The notes under the pieces are model-generated. The model saw only the letters and a program-made list of their open reading frames with translations. It was not told the DNA's origin and did no database searches. From an uncultured Croceicoccus sp. (GTDB lineage Bacteria > Pseudomonadota > Alphaproteobacteria > Sphingomonadales > Sphingomonadaceae), in contig NZ_CANMCP010000006.1 of assembly GCF_947496385.1 (NCBI RefSeq), positions 62,001 through 126,000 of the forward strand: a stretch of DNA of 64,000 nt, written 5' to 3'. Position 1 is the first letter of the stretch; every line of letters starts with the position of its first letter. Both the position numbers and the translations under genes were made by a program. Of the stretch, positions 1 to 12,008 are shown one piece after another.

Positions 1-148
1 CCCCGATTTCGACAGCGCCGAAAACGCCTGGCGCAGCGCGGCGCAGCGCACGGTCGACGATGCCGAGATGAAATATGTCATCGTGCACCTGCATCGCCTG
101 CTGGAACCGCATCTCGCCGATCATGAAAAGATTGCCGACGCGGAATAA
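1..148 (+). CDS. 3' end of a small DUF4170-like protein (5' end outside window)
   Basis: Reading from base 2 there is an open frame of 48 codons ending in TAA at 146-148. The visible part contains 'FDSAENAWRSAAQRTVDDA' followed by 'KYVIVHLHR'. This pattern of an aromatic/Trp segment, then 'TVDxA' and a short beta strand, reminds me of the C-terminus of small alphaproteobacterial DUF4170 proteins, but that is recall and not a search. The function of that family is unknown. The frame runs directly into a strong bidirectional terminator, which supports a real gene end. The start and N-terminus lie upstream of the window. Confidence 0.5.
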   Translation, partial: PDFDSAENAWRSAAQRTVDDAEMKYVIVHLHRLLEPHLADHEKIADAE

Positions 149-150
149 GA

Positions 151-184
151 AAAGGCTCCGGATCACGCGATCCGGGGCCTTTTT
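151..184. terminator. Bidirectional intrinsic terminator between the partial gene and greA
   Basis: An inverted repeat pairs AAAGGCTCCGGAT with ATCCGGGGCCTTTT around a CACGCG loop. A-runs lie on the left and T-runs on the right, so it can end transcription from the plus-strand partial gene and from the minus-strand greA gene that converge here. Confidence 0.85.
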
Positions 185-205
185 CTCGATCCGATCCGCA
201 AGGAT

Positions 206-679
206 TCAGATGAATTCGATCTTGTCGATGAGGTAGAACCTCTCGCCCGACGGGACGGTGACTTCGATTTCCTCGCCAACCTTCTTTCCGATCAGCGCGC
301 GGCCCATCGGACTGGAATAGCTGATGCGGCCTTTTTTCGCATCGGCCTCGGTCTGACCGACGATCTGGTAACGGATCGGCTTTTCATCCTCATCCAGCAT
401 GCTGACCGTCGCGCCGAACACGACCTTGTCGCCCGAAAGCGTGGCGGGGTCGATGATCTGTGCACGGCTGACGCGATCCTCAAGATCGGCGATGCTCGCC
501 TCGACCTGGCCCTGACGCTCCTTCGCCGCGTGATATTCGGCGTTTTCGGACAGGTCGCCATGCGCACGCGCCTCTTCGATGGCGTCCACGATCCGGGGGC
601 GTTCCTCGCGCAGCGCTTTCAGATCCGCCGTCAGCTTCTCGTAGCCCTCGGCCAGCATGGGGACTTTTTCGACGGCCAT
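206..679 (-). CDS. greA: Transcription elongation factor GreA
   Basis: The 157-residue protein has the normal GreA length. An N-terminal antiparallel coiled coil (about residues 10-75) carries the tip motif '[15 protein letters not shown]' at 42-56. Its acidic residues (D42, E45) are those that GreA inserts into the RNA polymerase secondary channel to stimulate cleavage of backtracked RNA. The C-terminal half is the FKBP-like domain, ending in 'YLIDKIEFI'. The ATG at 679 is preceded by AAGGA about 10 bases upstream. It lies downstream of carB on the same strand but a terminator hairpin separates them, so it is probably its own unit. Confidence 0.97.
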   Translation of the reverse strand: MAVEKVPMLAEGYEKLTADLKALREERPRIVDAIEEARAHGDLSENAEYHAAKERQGQVEASIADLEDRVSRAQIIDPATLSGDKVVFGATVSMLDEDEKPIRYQIVGQTEADAKKGRISYSSPMGRALIGKKVGEEIEVTVPSGERFYLIDKIEFI

Positions 680-710
680 TTTAGAACCATTCCTTACTGT
701 TGTGTGACAG

Positions 711-749
711 GAAAACCGGCCGCCTTGCCAGATGGAAGGCGACCGGTTT
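711..749 (-). terminator. Intrinsic terminator of the carA-orf-carB operon
   Basis: On the minus strand, downstream of carB, AAACCGGTCGCCTT pairs with AAGGCGGCCGGTTT (13 base pairs with one mismatch, 9-nt loop), followed by TTTTCC. It lies between the carB stop and the greA start. Confidence 0.75.
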
Positions 750-776
750 GCCCGCTATATGCGATGTGTCGTCAAT

Positions 777-3700
777 TCAGCCGCTATAATAGGACTGAAG
801 CGAGCGTACTTCAAGCGTTCCGCCGCGTTGCGCGACGATCGCATCGGCGGCGGCCACGCATGCGGCCGCGGTGGTATAGGACGGCACGCGCTCTTCCAGA
901 GCGGCGGTGCGGATCGACTTGCTGTCCTTGAGGCTCTGCCAACCTTCGGTCGTGTTGAAGATCAACGCGACGTCGCCATCCACGATCCGGTCGACGATAT
1001 GCGGCCGGCCTTCCGCGACCTTGTTCACGATATCGACGGCAATGCCGTTTTCGGACAGGAAGCGCGCCGTGCCGGACGTCGCGATGACATCGAAACCATT
1101 ATCGGCGAGCTTGCGCACCGCGGGCAGGATCGTCTGCTTGTCCGTCGACTTGACCGACACGAACAGGATGCCCTTTTCCGGAAGGCTCGCGCCCGCGCCG
1201 AATTGCGACTTGATGAAGGCGGAGGTGAAATCGGCATCGATGCCCATGACCTCGCCCGTGGATTTCATTTCCGGCGACAATACAGGGTCGGTGCCGGGGA
1301 AACGGGCGAAGGGGAACACCGCCTCCTTCACCGCGACATGGTCGATCCGCCGGTCGATGACGGGCAGATCGGCGAGCATTTCGCCCGCCATCACACGCGC
1401 GGCGATCTTGGCGATCGGCTGCCCGATGGCCTTCGCGACGAAGGGCACGGTCCGGCTTGCACGCGGGTTCACCTCGATCAGGTAGACCTCCCCGTCTTTC
1501 ACCGCGAACTGAATATTCATCAGCCCGACGACCTTCAACGCACGGGCAAGCGCATCGGCCTGACGCTCCATCTCCTCGATGATCGTCGCAGGCAGGCTGT
1601 AGGGAGGGAGCGAGCAGGCGCTGTCGCCCGAATGCACGCCCGCTTCCTCGATATGCTGCATCACGCCGGCGACGACGACATCGGTCCCGTCGCAGATCGC
1701 ATCCACATCGCATTCGATCGCATCGCGCAGATACTGGTCGATCAGAACCGGCTGATCCCCCGATACGTGCACGGCGGTTTCCATGTATTGATCGAGCTGC
1801 GCCTCGCTGTCGACGATTTCCATCGCCCGCCCGCCAAGGACATAGGACGGGCGGATGAGCACGGGAAAGCCGATGCGCGCCGCGATCGCCCGCGCCTCTT
1901 CCTGGCTGCGTGCCATGCCGTTCGCCGGCTGCTTCAGCCCGAGCTTGTTGACCAGCGCGGAAAACCGCTCCCGGCTTTCGGCAAGGTCGATCGCATCGGG
2001 CGAGGTGCCGAGGATGGGAATGCCCGCATCCTCCAATGCCTGCGCCAGTTTGAGCGGCGTCTGCCCGCCGAACTGCACGATCACGCCATGCAGCGTGCCA
2101 CGCGACCGCTCGACATCGAGGATCTCGAGCACGTCCTCCGCCGTCAGCGGTTCGAAATAAAGCCGGTCGGACGTGTCGTAATCGGTGCTCACCGTTTCCG
2201 GGTTGCAGTTGATCATGATCGTTTCATAACCGACCCCGCCCTTCTCCACATCGCCCAATGCGAAACAGGCGTGGCAGCAGCAATAGTCGAATTCGATCCC
2301 CTGCCCGATCCGGTTGGGACCGCCGCCCAGGATCACGACCTTCTTCGCGTCGGTGGGATCGGCCTCGTTCTCCGCCTCGCCGAACAAAGGCTGTTCATAG
2401 GTGGAGTACATGTAAGGGGTAATCGCCTCGAACTCTGCGGCGCAGCTGTCGATACGCTTGAACACCGGACGCACGCCGAGCTTGTGGCGCAATTCGCGGA
2501 TCTCTTCTTCCGACGTGCCGCCGGCCATCGCCTTGATCGCGTCGTGGAGCAGGCCGGAGCGTTTCGCCTGTGTCTCCGCCATGCCGCCGGCCACGCCAAT
2601 GCTGCGCACGGCGAGCGTCGAGAGCCGCTTGTCCGAAAAGCCCATCGCCTTGAGCCGTAGGAGACCCTCGCGCGTGCGGGGCACACCTTCTTTCAGGATG
2701 ATGCTCTCCTCGGCGATGATCTGGTGGATATGCCGCAGGAACCATTTGTCGTATTTCGTGACGGCATGGACCTCGTCCACGCTCAGCCCTTCGCGAAAGG
2801 CCTGCGCCGTGACGACCAGCCGTTCAGGCCGCGCGACCGACAAGGCCTCGACGATCCGGTCCTTGGTCGCCCCTTCGAGTTCCTCGATCCGGTTGAAGCC
2901 GTCCAGCCCGATCTCCAGACCGCGCAGCGCCTTCTGCATCGATTCCTTGAAATTGCGGCCGATCGCCATGACCTCGCCCACCGATTTCATCGCGGTGGAG
3001 AGGCGATTGTCGGCGCCCTTGAACTTTTCGAAGGCAAAGCGCGGGATTTTCGTGACGACGTAGTCGATCGTCGGCTCGAAACTCGCCGGGGTGGCGCCCG
3101 TAATCTCGTTCGTGATCTCGTCCAGCGTATAGCCGACGGCCAGCTTCGCCGCGACACGCGCGATGGGAAAGCCGGTCGCCTTGGACGCGAGTGCCGATGA
3201 GCGCGACACGCGGGGGTTCATCTCGATTACGATGAGGCGGCCATCATCCGGGTTCACGGCGAATTGCACGTTCGACCCGCCGGTTTCCACGCCAATCTCG
3301 CGCAGCACCGCGATGCTGGCGTTGCGCATGATCTGATATTCCTTGTCGGTCAGCGTCAGCGCGGGCGCGACAGTGATGGAATCGCCGGTGTGCACGCCCA
3401 TCGGATCAACGTTTTCGATGGAACAGATGATGATGCAATTGTCGTTCCGGTCCCGGACGACTTCCATCTCGTATTCTTTCCAGCCGAGCAGCGATTCCTC
3501 GATCAACACCTCGGTCTTGGGGCTGGCCTCCAGCCCGTCGCGGACGATCTTCTCGAACTCCGCGCGGTTGTAGGCAATGCCCCCGCCCGTCCCGCCGAGG
3601 GTAAAGCTGGGCCGGATGATCGACGGCAGCCCCGTGCGCTCCAGCACGGCAAGCGCGTCCTCCATCGAATGGGCGATGCCCGACCGCGCACTTTCGAGGC

Positions 3701-4118
3701 CGATCTTGTCCATCGCCTCGCGGAAACGCTGGCGGTTTTCGGCCTTGTCGATGGCGTCGGCATCGGCGCCGATCATCTGCACGCCATATTTGTCGAGCAC
3801 GCCCGTTTCAGCCAGCGTCAGCGCGCAATTGAGCGCGGTCTGCCCGCCCATGGTCGGCAGGACGGCATCGGGCCGCTCCTTCGCGATCACCTTCTCGACG
3901 AATTCCGGCGTGATCGGCTCGACATAGGTGGCGTCCGCCATTTCCGGGTCGGTCATGATCGTGGCCGGGTTGGAATTGACGAGGATGACGCGGTAGCCCT
4001 CCTCCTTCAATGCCTTGATCGCCTGCGTGCCCGAATAATCGAACTCGCAAGCCTGCCCGATGATGATCGGCCCCGCGCCAATGACGAGGATGGATGAAAT
4101 GTCAGTGCGTTTGGGCAT
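777..4118 (-). CDS. carB: Carbamoyl-phosphate synthase large subunit
   Basis: The 1113-residue protein has the two tandem ATP-grasp halves of CarB (N half beginning '[20 protein letters not shown]', second half '[20 protein letters not shown]'). Glycine-rich ATP loops ('[10 protein letters not shown]') are visible, and the C-terminus (from about residue 950) is an MGS-like allosteric domain containing '[14 protein letters not shown]'. It makes carbamoyl phosphate from bicarbonate, ATP and the ammonia delivered by CarA, feeding pyrimidine and arginine synthesis. It is slightly longer than E. coli CarB, as is common in alphaproteobacteria. Its ATG overlaps the stop of the upstream 75-aa ORF (TAATG), implying translational coupling in a carA-orf-carB operon. 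Confidence 0.98.
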   Translation of the reverse strand: MPKRTDISSILVIGAGPIIIGQACEFDYSGTQAIKALKEEGYRVILVNSNPATIMTDPEMADATYVEPITPEFVEKVIAKERPDAVLPTMGGQTALNCALTLAETGVLDKYGVQMIGADADAIDKAENRQRFREAMDKIGLESARSGIAHSMEDALAVLERTGLPSIIRPSFTLGGTGGGIAYNRAEFEKIVRDGLEASPKTEVLIEESLLGWKEYEMEVVRDRNDNCIIICSIENVDPMGVHTGDSITVAPALTLTDKEYQIMRNASIAVLREIGVETGGSNVQFAVNPDDGRLIVIEMNPRVSRSSALASKATGFPIARVAAKLAVGYTLDEITNEITGATPASFEPTIDYVVTKIPRFAFEKFKGADNRLSTAMKSVGEVMAIGRNFKESMQKALRGLEIGLDGFNRIEELEGATKDRIVEALSVARPERLVVTAQAFREGLSVDEVHAVTKYDKWFLRHIHQIIAEESIILKEGVPRTREGLLRLKAMGFSDKRLSTLAVRSIGVAGGMAETQAKRSGLLHDAIKAMAGGTSEEEIRELRHKLGVRPVFKRIDSCAAEFEAITPYMYSTYEQPLFGEAENEADPTDAKKVVILGGGPNRIGQGIEFDYCCCHACFALGDVEKGGVGYETIMINCNPETVSTDYDTSDRLYFEPLTAEDVLEILDVERSRGTLHGVIVQFGGQTPLKLAQALEDAGIPILGTSPDAIDLAESRERFSALVNKLGLKQPANGMARSQEEARAIAARIGFPVLIRPSYVLGGRAMEIVDSEAQLDQYMETAVHVSGDQPVLIDQYLRDAIECDVDAICDGTDVVVAGVMQHIEEAGVHSGDSACSLPPYSLPATIIEEMERQADALARALKVVGLMNIQFAVKDGEVYLIEVNPRASRTVPFVAKAIGQPIAKIAARVMAGEMLADLPVIDRRIDHVAVKEAVFPFARFPGTDPVLSPEMKSTGEVMGIDADFTSAFIKSQFGAGASLPEKGILFVSVKSTDKQTILPAVRKLADNGFDVIATSGTARFLSENGIAVDIVNKVAEGRPHIVDRIVDGDVALIFNTTEGWQSLKDSKSIRTAALEERVPSYTTAAACVAAADAIVAQRGGTLEVRSLQSYYSG

Positions 4119-4345
4119 TAAAAGTGCCTCTTTCCAAGATCGACCAACCGTTCGAAGGCTGCTTTGTCTAGCCGTATTGTTTGCGACAATTTTCCATGGA
4201 TATCCCGTGTGGAGCGTCCATAAGTATCAATTTGCAGGAAACGCTCCGCCCCGCAGTCAACCAAGCGAACGACAGCTTTTCCGACTTCGCCATGCGGTTG
4301 GGCGTTTTCGTTTACTCTGACCGTGAGAGTTCCGATGGTTGCCAT
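4118..4345 (-). CDS. Small conserved-looking protein embedded between carA and carB (possible PC4-like fold)
   Basis: A 75-residue ORF starts 3 nt after the carA stop and its TAA overlaps the carB ATG, so it is part of the operon. I do not recognise it firmly. The C-terminal two thirds, '[18 protein letters not shown]' then '[19 protein letters not shown]', have the strand-rich-then-helix layout of the PC4/p15 single-stranded nucleic-acid-binding domain ('..KxYxDIRxYY..KGISL..eqWexLk'). That is inference by pattern only. It has no signal peptide, cysteine cluster or membrane segment. The placement suggests co-expression with carbamoyl-phosphate synthase, but no role can be assigned. Confidence 0.75.
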   Translation of the reverse strand: MATIGTLTVRVNENAQPHGEVGKAVVRLVDCGAERFLQIDTYGRSTRDIHGKLSQTIRLDKAAFERLVDLGKRHF

Positions 4346-4348
4346 TGT

Positions 4349-5536
4349 TTAAGCCTCCAACTCACCCACGAACTTCTCGAACAGGTAGAAACTGTCCTGC
4401 GGCCCCGGCGATGCTTCGGGGTGATACTGCACCCCGAACGCTTTCTTGCCGGCAATCGAAATCCCGCAATTGGTTCCGTCGAACAGCGAGCGATGCGTTT
4501 CCACCACCCCGTCCGGCAGCGTGTCGCCATCTACTGCGAAGCCGTGGTTCATGCTGGTAATCTCGACCAGGCCTTGCGTGTCGCCCCAGGTGTCGCCGAC
4601 GCGTTGCACCGGGTGGTTGGCGCCGCGGTGCCCCTGATGCATCTTGGTCGTTTTCGCGCCGGCGGCCAGCGCCAGCATCTGATGCCCCAGACATATGCCG
4701 AAGATCGGCACGTCGCGATCGAGCAGGGCGCGGATCACCGGCACGGCATATTCGCCCGTCGCCGCCGGATCGCCCGGCCCGTTCGACAGGAACACACCAT
4801 CGGGCTTCAATGCCACGATCTCGTCCCGCGTCGCGCGTGCCGGAACCACGGTTACCCGCGCCCCCGCCCGCACGAGATTGCGGAAGATATTGTCCTTCGC
4901 GCCGAAATCCATGGCAACGACATGCGGGCGTTCCCCGTCCGCCGCGGCGCCATATCCGGTGCCCAGTTCCCACACGTCGCCGGTCCAGCCTTCCTGCACC
5001 TCGCGGCTGGCGGGTCCGGCAAGGTCGAGCCCCTCGAGCCCCTGCCACCCCTGCACCCGGGCGAGCAGTGCGGGAATGTCGAAATTGCCATCGGGATCAT
5101 GCGCGATGCAGACGTTCGGCGCGCCCTGCACGCGGATCCGGCGAGTCAGCGCGCGCGTGTCCAGCCCGGCGATGCCGATCTTTCCGTTCTCCCGCATCCA
5201 GGTGGGAAAATCGCCCATGCTGCGGAAATTGGAGGGGTCGGTGACATCTTCACGCACGACGCATCCGACCGCGCTGTCGACCGCGCCCTCGACATCCTCT
5301 GCATTCGATCCGACATTGCCGATGTGCGGGAAGGTGAAACACACCACCTGCGCGGCATAGGAGGGGTCGGTCATCACCTCCTGATACCCGGTCATCGCGG
5401 TGTTGAAGCACATTTCGCCGACCGCATGGCCCGTCGCCCCGAAGCCGCGTCCCCATGCCACATGGCCATCCGCAAAAACCAGAGCGGCGGTCGCTCCCTT
5501 TGGTTGTGGCGCATGCGTAGTTGCGGCGTCGGCCAT
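4349..5536 (-). CDS. carA: Carbamoyl-phosphate synthase small subunit (glutamine amidotransferase)
   Basis: The 395-residue protein has the CPSase small-chain N-terminal domain (about 15-150) and a class I glutamine amidotransferase domain (about 205-390). The nucleophile is C282 in 'GICLGHQMLA', and the catalytic His/Glu pair is H372/E374 in 'YHPEASPG'. The oxyanion-region motif 'FLSNGPGDP' is also present. It hydrolyses glutamine and channels ammonia to CarB. It is the first gene of the carA-orf-carB operon. The 150 bases upstream separate it from the divergent yqeY gene and must hold both promoters. Confidence 0.98.
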   Translation of the reverse strand: MADAATTHAPQPKGATAALVFADGHVAWGRGFGATGHAVGEMCFNTAMTGYQEVMTDPSYAAQVVCFTFPHIGNVGSNAEDVEGAVDSAVGCVVREDVTDPSNFRSMGDFPTWMRENGKIGIAGLDTRALTRRIRVQGAPNVCIAHDPDGNFDIPALLARVQGWQGLEGLDLAGPASREVQEGWTGDVWELGTGYGAAADGERPHVVAMDFGAKDNIFRNLVRAGARVTVVPARATRDEIVALKPDGVFLSNGPGDPAATGEYAVPVIRALLDRDVPIFGICLGHQMLALAAGAKTTKMHQGHRGANHPVQRVGDTWGDTQGLVEITSMNHGFAVDGDTLPDGVVETHRSLFDGTNCGISIAGKKAFGVQYHPEASPGPQDSFYLFEKFVGELEA

Positions 5537-5688
5537 GTGTGGGCGCTCCGTTCTTGTCCAGTGGTTCGGCGATGTTCGCTAAGGCCCAGCGGCTAGCCTC
5601 GCGCGCGGCGGCGGTCAAGCTAGGAACGCGACGTTTTTACGGCTACCGACGCGGTTCAACCAATCTCCTATGCGAATGGACATGGCAC

Positions 5689-6150
5689 ATGCTGCGCGAC
5701 ACGATCAAATCCGCCCAGATTCAGGCAATGAAGGAGAAGGACAAGGAACGGCTGGCCGCGGTCCGCCTGATTCTCGCCAAGATCAAGGACCGCGACATCG
5801 AGATGCGCACCGGCAACGCATTGGGCGAACCGGCCGATGACGATGCGATGGTGATTGAAGTGCTTCAGAAAATGGCGAAGCAGCGCAAGGAATCGATCGC
5901 CATGTATAACGAGGGCGGCCGCGCCGAACTCGCCGCCGCGGAACAGGGCGAGCTCGCTGTGATCGAGGAATTCCTCCCGCAGCAGATGAACGAGGCGGAG
6001 ACGAAGGATGCCATCGAAAAGATCAAGACGGACACCGGCGCCACCGGGATGAAGGACATGGGCAAGGTCATGGCGGAACTGAAAGCGCGGCACGGCGCGG
6101 TCCTCGACATGAGCAACGCCAGCCGGCTGGTGAAGGAGAGCCTCGCCTGA
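5689..6150 (+). CDS. GatB/YqeY-family protein
   Basis: The ATG at 5689 gives a 153-residue protein beginning 'MLRDTIKSAQIQAMKEKDKE', the typical YqeY start. An upstream extension of the same frame looks like non-coding DNA. YqeY proteins resemble the tail domain of the GatB amidotransferase subunit and are proposed to bind tRNA or affect tRNA-dependent amidation, but their exact role is unsettled. The conserved features 'RLAAVRLILAKIKDRDIE', 'MAKQRKESIAMY' and 'LPQQMNEAE' are visible. It sits immediately upstream of dnaG-rpoD, with a lipoprotein gene between, and the stop and next start overlap (TGATG). Confidence 0.92.
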   Translation: MLRDTIKSAQIQAMKEKDKERLAAVRLILAKIKDRDIEMRTGNALGEPADDDAMVIEVLQKMAKQRKESIAMYNEGGRAELAAAEQGELAVIEEFLPQQMNEAETKDAIEKIKTDTGATGMKDMGKVMAELKARHGAVLDMSNASRLVKESLA

Positions 6151-6824
6151 TGACGGGGCGGATGGCAGGAGCGCCGTGCGTCGCCGCGTTGGGCGCACTG
6201 ACCGTGTTGCTCGGCGCATGTTCGCAGGCCGAGCCGGCGCAGGACGAAACCGTTGCAGAGCAGGCCATCGACGATGCCGATGCCGCGGACGGCGAACTTC
6301 TCAACCCCGAGGATTTCGCCCGCAGCATGATCGGCCCGCGCATCCTCGGTCCGCAGGGGCCGACGGTGCAGTCCCGCTTCGAAGGGCCGGACGGAACCAC
6401 GGGGACGATCGAATCCTACGTCGCCTGCCCGATCGAGACGAGCGGCAGCGCGTGCAACCCCGCCGAACTGCCCGAAACGACGATCTTCACCTATGTCATG
6501 CGCGTAACCCCGGATGAACGGGCGAGCGCGTTTCGCACCGCCATTCCCGTCTTCGGCTATGCAGGCGTCGCCGGGTTCGAGGAAGCGGAGGCACAGGCCG
6601 CGCTCGGCGGCGATGCGCGGCTTGAACTGCGCTGCGTCAATGGCGGGCTGTTCTATTCCGTGGTCGGCGGCGAAGGATGGCGCGCCGGGGCGCCGATCAC
6701 GTTCTTCTGGCAGGGGACATTGCCGCCTGCCGGTCCCGCGCAGGCGTATCAGCTTGTCGCCGGCGGCAGGATCGGGACCGCAGAGGGACCGGCCCCGGCA
6801 CAGCAGACCACGGGCGGCTGCTGA
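6150..6824 (+). CDS. Hypothetical lipoprotein
   Basis: The ATG overlaps the preceding TGA by one base. The 224-residue product starts with a basic region, a hydrophobic stretch 'VAALGALTVL' and a lipobox 'LLGAC', so C24 is the predicted lipidated cysteine. An acidic low-complexity linker ('EQAIDDADAADGE') follows, then a globular region with several cysteines ('ACPIETSGSACNPAE') and a last segment ending 'QQTTGGC'. I do not recognise a named family. It lies between yqeY and dnaG and is probably co-transcribed with yqeY. Confidence 0.8.
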   Translation: MTGRMAGAPCVAALGALTVLLGACSQAEPAQDETVAEQAIDDADAADGELLNPEDFARSMIGPRILGPQGPTVQSRFEGPDGTTGTIESYVACPIETSGSACNPAELPETTIFTYVMRVTPDERASAFRTAIPVFGYAGVAGFEEAEAQAALGGDARLELRCVNGGLFYSVVGGEGWRAGAPITFFWQGTLPPAGPAQAYQLVAGGRIGTAEGPAPAQQTTGGC

Positions 6825-6906
6825 ACCCCGCGCATTCCCGCGGAACCTGACGGAGGGCCGCAAGCGCCGCTTGATTTGCGCGTCCCATCCGCGCAGGGAA
6901 GCGGGC

Positions 6907-8827
6907 ATGGCGCTCTCCCCGCAATGGCTGGACGAATTGCGATCGCGGATCACGCTGTCCGCGGTCGTGAACCGGACCACGCGCCTCCAGAAGGCAGGGC
7001 ACGAATTCAAGGCGTGTTGCCCCTTTCACAACGAAAACACGCCCAGTTTCTACGTCAATGATGCCAAGGGTTTCTACCATTGCTTCGGCTGCGGCGCGCA
7101 TGGCGATGCGATCCGCTGGCTCACGGATCAACGCGGCCTGCCCTTCATCGATGCGGTCAAGGAGCTGGCGAGCGAGGCCGGGCTCGAAATGCCGGCCCCC
7201 GATCCCCGCATGGCGCAGGCCGCCGAACAACGCGCGACGCTGCACGACGTTCTGGCCGAGGCGCAGGGGTGGATGGTCCGCAATCTCGCCTCCGACACGG
7301 GGCGCGCGGCGCGGCAATATCTGGCGCAGCGCGGTTTTTCCGAGAAGGCCGTGCGGGAATTCGGCTTCGGCTATGCGCCCGATTCGCGTGGCGCGATAAA
7401 GGAAGCGCTCTCCGGCTTTCCAACCGACATGCTGGTCGAGGCGGGCCTGCTCATCGATGTGGAGAACAAGGCACCCTATGACCGGTTTCGCGGGCGGCTC
7501 ACGCTCCCGATTCAGGATCGTCGCGGGCGGGTCGTCGGCTTTGGCGGGCGCATCCTCGATGCCGATACGAAGGCGCCGAAATACCTCAATTCCCCCGAAA
7601 CGCCGGTCTTCGACAAGGGGCGCACGCTTTACAATCTCCACCGCGCGGCGACCGCGTCGCGGCAGGCGAATCGAATCGTCGTCGTCGAAGGCTACATGGA
7701 CGTGGTCGCGCTCGCCGATGCGGGAATTGGCGAAGCCGTGGCCCCGATGGGGACCGCGCTGACCGATGCGCAGCTGGAGATTTTGTGGCGGCTCGTCCCC
7801 GTGCCCGTGCTGTGTTTCGATGGCGATGCGGCGGGGCAACGCGCGGCGATGCGGGCCATTTCGCGGGCGCTTCCCTTGCTGCGTCCGGGGCACAGCCTGC
7901 GCATCGTCACCCTGCCCGAAGGCATGGACCCCGACGATCTCATCCGCCGCGACGGGGCGAGCGCCTTTGCCGAACTTCTCAGGAATGGCGAGGGGCTGGC
8001 CGAGATCATCTGGCGACACGAACGCGCCGCCGCGCCGCTCTCCACGCCGGAGGACAAGGCGGGTCTGAAAAGTCGCCTGCTTGCTCATGTCGACACCATC
8101 GCGGATAGCGACATACGCTCGCTCTATCGCCGGGAACTCCTCGATCGCTATGGTGCGTTTGCCTTTCCCCGGCGCGAACGGGGCAAGGATTTCGTCCGGG
8201 CACCGGCGGGAAAGCGGGGTTTCGACCGTCGGCCCGCGATTCAACCTCCCTCGCAGGAGCTTCGCCAGATGACGCCGGCGGCGGCGCGCGACAGGCTGAT
8301 TGCCGCGATCCTGGGCGGCTTGCTGCGCCATCCCGAATGCCTCGACCATTATGCCGAGCGGCTCGCCCGGCTTCATCCCGCGAACCCGGACCATGCCGCC
8401 GCGCTCGATGCGATGCTCTCGCTTGTCGATGATGGCATGGCCGATGGCGGGACAGGGCGCAGAAAACCGCTTGAAACAAAAGATATTGCGGCCATATTGC
8501 AGGCACGTGGACTGGCCCTGCCCGACAGGGAAACGATCGGCGGCATGCGATTTGCCTTCTTGACCGATCGAACAACGCCGGCCGAAGCCACGCAAGAACT
8601 GGCGGAAGCCATCGGTCTGCTGGTTGAAAAACCGGCGATCGAGGCGGCGCTGGCCGACGCGACCGCGCGTTTTGCCGAAGATCCGGAGGGAGCTTTTGTA
8701 GAACAGCAGCGTTTGCTTAACAGAAAACTGGAATTCGAACGCCGTCTTGTGCAAATGGCAGCCTCGCGAGGGACACCATCCGCAAATGTCGCGGACGATA
8801 TGGCAGGAAAGAGCAGAACGACCGAAC

Positions 8828-8835
<8 letters not shown>
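6907..8835 (+). CDS. dnaG: DNA primase
   Basis: The ATG at 6907 gives 642 residues beginning '[15 protein letters not shown]', the normal DnaG start. The longer upstream frame overlaps the lipoprotein gene. The CHC2 zinc finger is intact (C38, H41, C59, C62 within '[12 protein letters not shown]' and '[10 protein letters not shown]'). The Toprim domain follows, with '[12 protein letters not shown]' (glutamate near residue 261) and 'FDGDAAG' (near 305). The C-terminal DnaB-interacting region is divergent, as is usual. It synthesises RNA primers for replication. Its last 8 bases overlap the start of rpoD, giving the classic dnaG-rpoD pair. Confidence 0.98.
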
Positions 8836-10843
<2,008 letters not shown>

Positions 10844-10859
10844 GCCCGCCTGATCCAAG

Positions 10860-10890
10860 CCCCTCTCCGAACGGTCGGAGAGGGGTTTTT
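10860..10890 (+). terminator. Intrinsic terminator after rpoD, overlapping the next gene's SD
   Basis: A perfect 11-bp stem (CCCCTCTCCGA / TCGGAGAGGGG, loop ACGG) is followed by TTTTT. The right arm contains GGAGAGGGG, which is also the best Shine-Dalgarno for the ATG at 10894. Confidence 0.9.
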
Positions 10891-10893
10891 CAC

Positions 10894-11430
10894 ATGATTC
10901 GCCTGGCATTTCCTTTCGCCGCCATGATCGGTGCCATCATCGCCGCACCGGCCCATGCGGATGAGGAAAGCGCCCTCGCCCTCGCCCGGCAGATCGTCGC
11001 CGACGCCTATCCCCAAGAGCAGCGGGCCGAGATGTTCGGCGGTGTCGCCGACGCCATGTCGGCACAGATGATGAACGCGGTGGGCGCCGACGTCCCGCCC
11101 GGCGTGCGCGCCATCGTGGAGGAGGAAACCAACCGGTTTCTCGCCGAGGGCAAGATCGTGCTGACGCGGCATATTCCCGCGCTCATGGATTCCTACGCGA
11201 TCGCCTATCGCGACGAGTTCAGCGAAGCGGAATTGCGCGATATTGCCGAATTCGTCAAAACGCCGACGGGTTCGACCTTTCTCATGCGGTCCGTGAAGAT
11301 GATCGAAAATCCCGCATTCGCCGATGCGAACGAGGCCTATATCTCTGAAATCATGGCGATGATGCCCGAACTGCGCAAACGCGTGGAATCGCGGGTGATC
11401 GCCTATCTGGAGGCGCAGGACGCGGGATAA
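10894..11430 (+). CDS. Secreted DUF2059 domain protein
   Basis: The 178-residue protein has a Sec signal peptide (hydrophobic 'AFPFAAMIGAIIAAP' then 'AHA-DE', cleavage near residue 22) and a C-terminal DUF2059 domain. The domain has the characteristic 'YAIAYRDEFSEAELRDIAEFVKTPTG' block (about 105-130). The family is periplasmic and of unknown function. The start codon lies three bases after the T-run of the rpoD terminator, and the GGAGAGG of the terminator stem is 8-14 bases upstream and serves as the only good ribosome-binding site. The gene therefore needs either its own promoter inside or before the hairpin, or read-through from rpoD. Confidence 0.88.
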   Translation: MIRLAFPFAAMIGAIIAAPAHADEESALALARQIVADAYPQEQRAEMFGGVADAMSAQMMNAVGADVPPGVRAIVEEETNRFLAEGKIVLTRHIPALMDSYAIAYRDEFSEAELRDIAEFVKTPTGSTFLMRSVKMIENPAFADANEAYISEIMAMMPELRKRVESRVIAYLEAQDAG

Positions 11431-11534
11431 GGCGCCGTTCCGGTCGATAAAATCCCGCCGCCGTGTGCCAAGGGGGTGGCGCATCGCGGGATCGCGCCCT
11501 ATGGGCGGGCGCATCTGTTGCAGGAGCTTTTCGC

Positions 11535-11972
11535 ATGCGTATCGCCATCGCCTCCGACCATGCCGCCGTCGCGTTGAAGGCGGAATTGCGCGACTGGCTG
11601 ATCGAGCAGGGGCACGAGGTCGCCGACCTTGGCCCCGAAACCGACGCGCGTGTCGATTACCCCGATTACGGCTACTCGCTCGCCTCCGTCATCGCCGATG
11701 GCACCGCGCAATTTGGCGTGGCGCTGTGCGGTTCGGGCATCGGGATTTCCATGGCGGTGAACCGCAATGCCGCGTGCCGCTGCGCGCTGGTATCCGAACC
11801 GCTTTCGGCCGCGCTGGCCCGCGAACACAACGATGCCAATTGCATCGCCATGGGCGCGCGTCTGACCGGGCCGGACATGGCCAAAGCCTGCCTCGACGCC
11901 TTTTTTTCGACCGAATTCGGCGGGGGCCGCCATGCGGGCCGCGTCGAAAAGCTGTCCAATCCCTCCTGCTGA
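11535..11972 (+). CDS. rpiB: Ribose-5-phosphate isomerase B
   Basis: The ATG at 11535 with CAGGAG eight bases upstream gives a 145-residue protein, usual for RpiB/LacAB isomerases. Active-site features are the N-terminal 'IASDHAAVALK', C65 in 'ALCGSGIGIS' (the base in Cys-type RpiB) and H98 in 'AREHNDAN'. It interconverts ribose-5-phosphate and ribulose-5-phosphate in the pentose phosphate pathway. It lies 36 bases upstream of glyA, and the pair is commonly adjacent in alphaproteobacteria, linking pentose/one-carbon supply to nucleotide synthesis. Confidence 0.96.
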   Translation: MRIAIASDHAAVALKAELRDWLIEQGHEVADLGPETDARVDYPDYGYSLASVIADGTAQFGVALCGSGIGISMAVNRNAACRCALVSEPLSAALAREHNDANCIAMGARLTGPDMAKACLDAFFSTEFGGGRHAGRVEKLSNPSC

Positions 11973-12008
11973 ACCGCCGATCCCTCTTGTTGCAACGGAC
12001 CTGATGCC

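Noticed and set aside
732-2660. Long open frame on the plus strand opposite carB (about 640 codons)
   Set aside because: It is fully antisense to a clear CarB gene, His/Arg/Asp-rich in the way of GC-rich shadow frames, without SD or recognisable motif.
5550-5567. GTTC-N10-GTTC upstream of carA
   Set aside because: The spacing is wrong for a LexA box and there is no reason for SOS control of carA.
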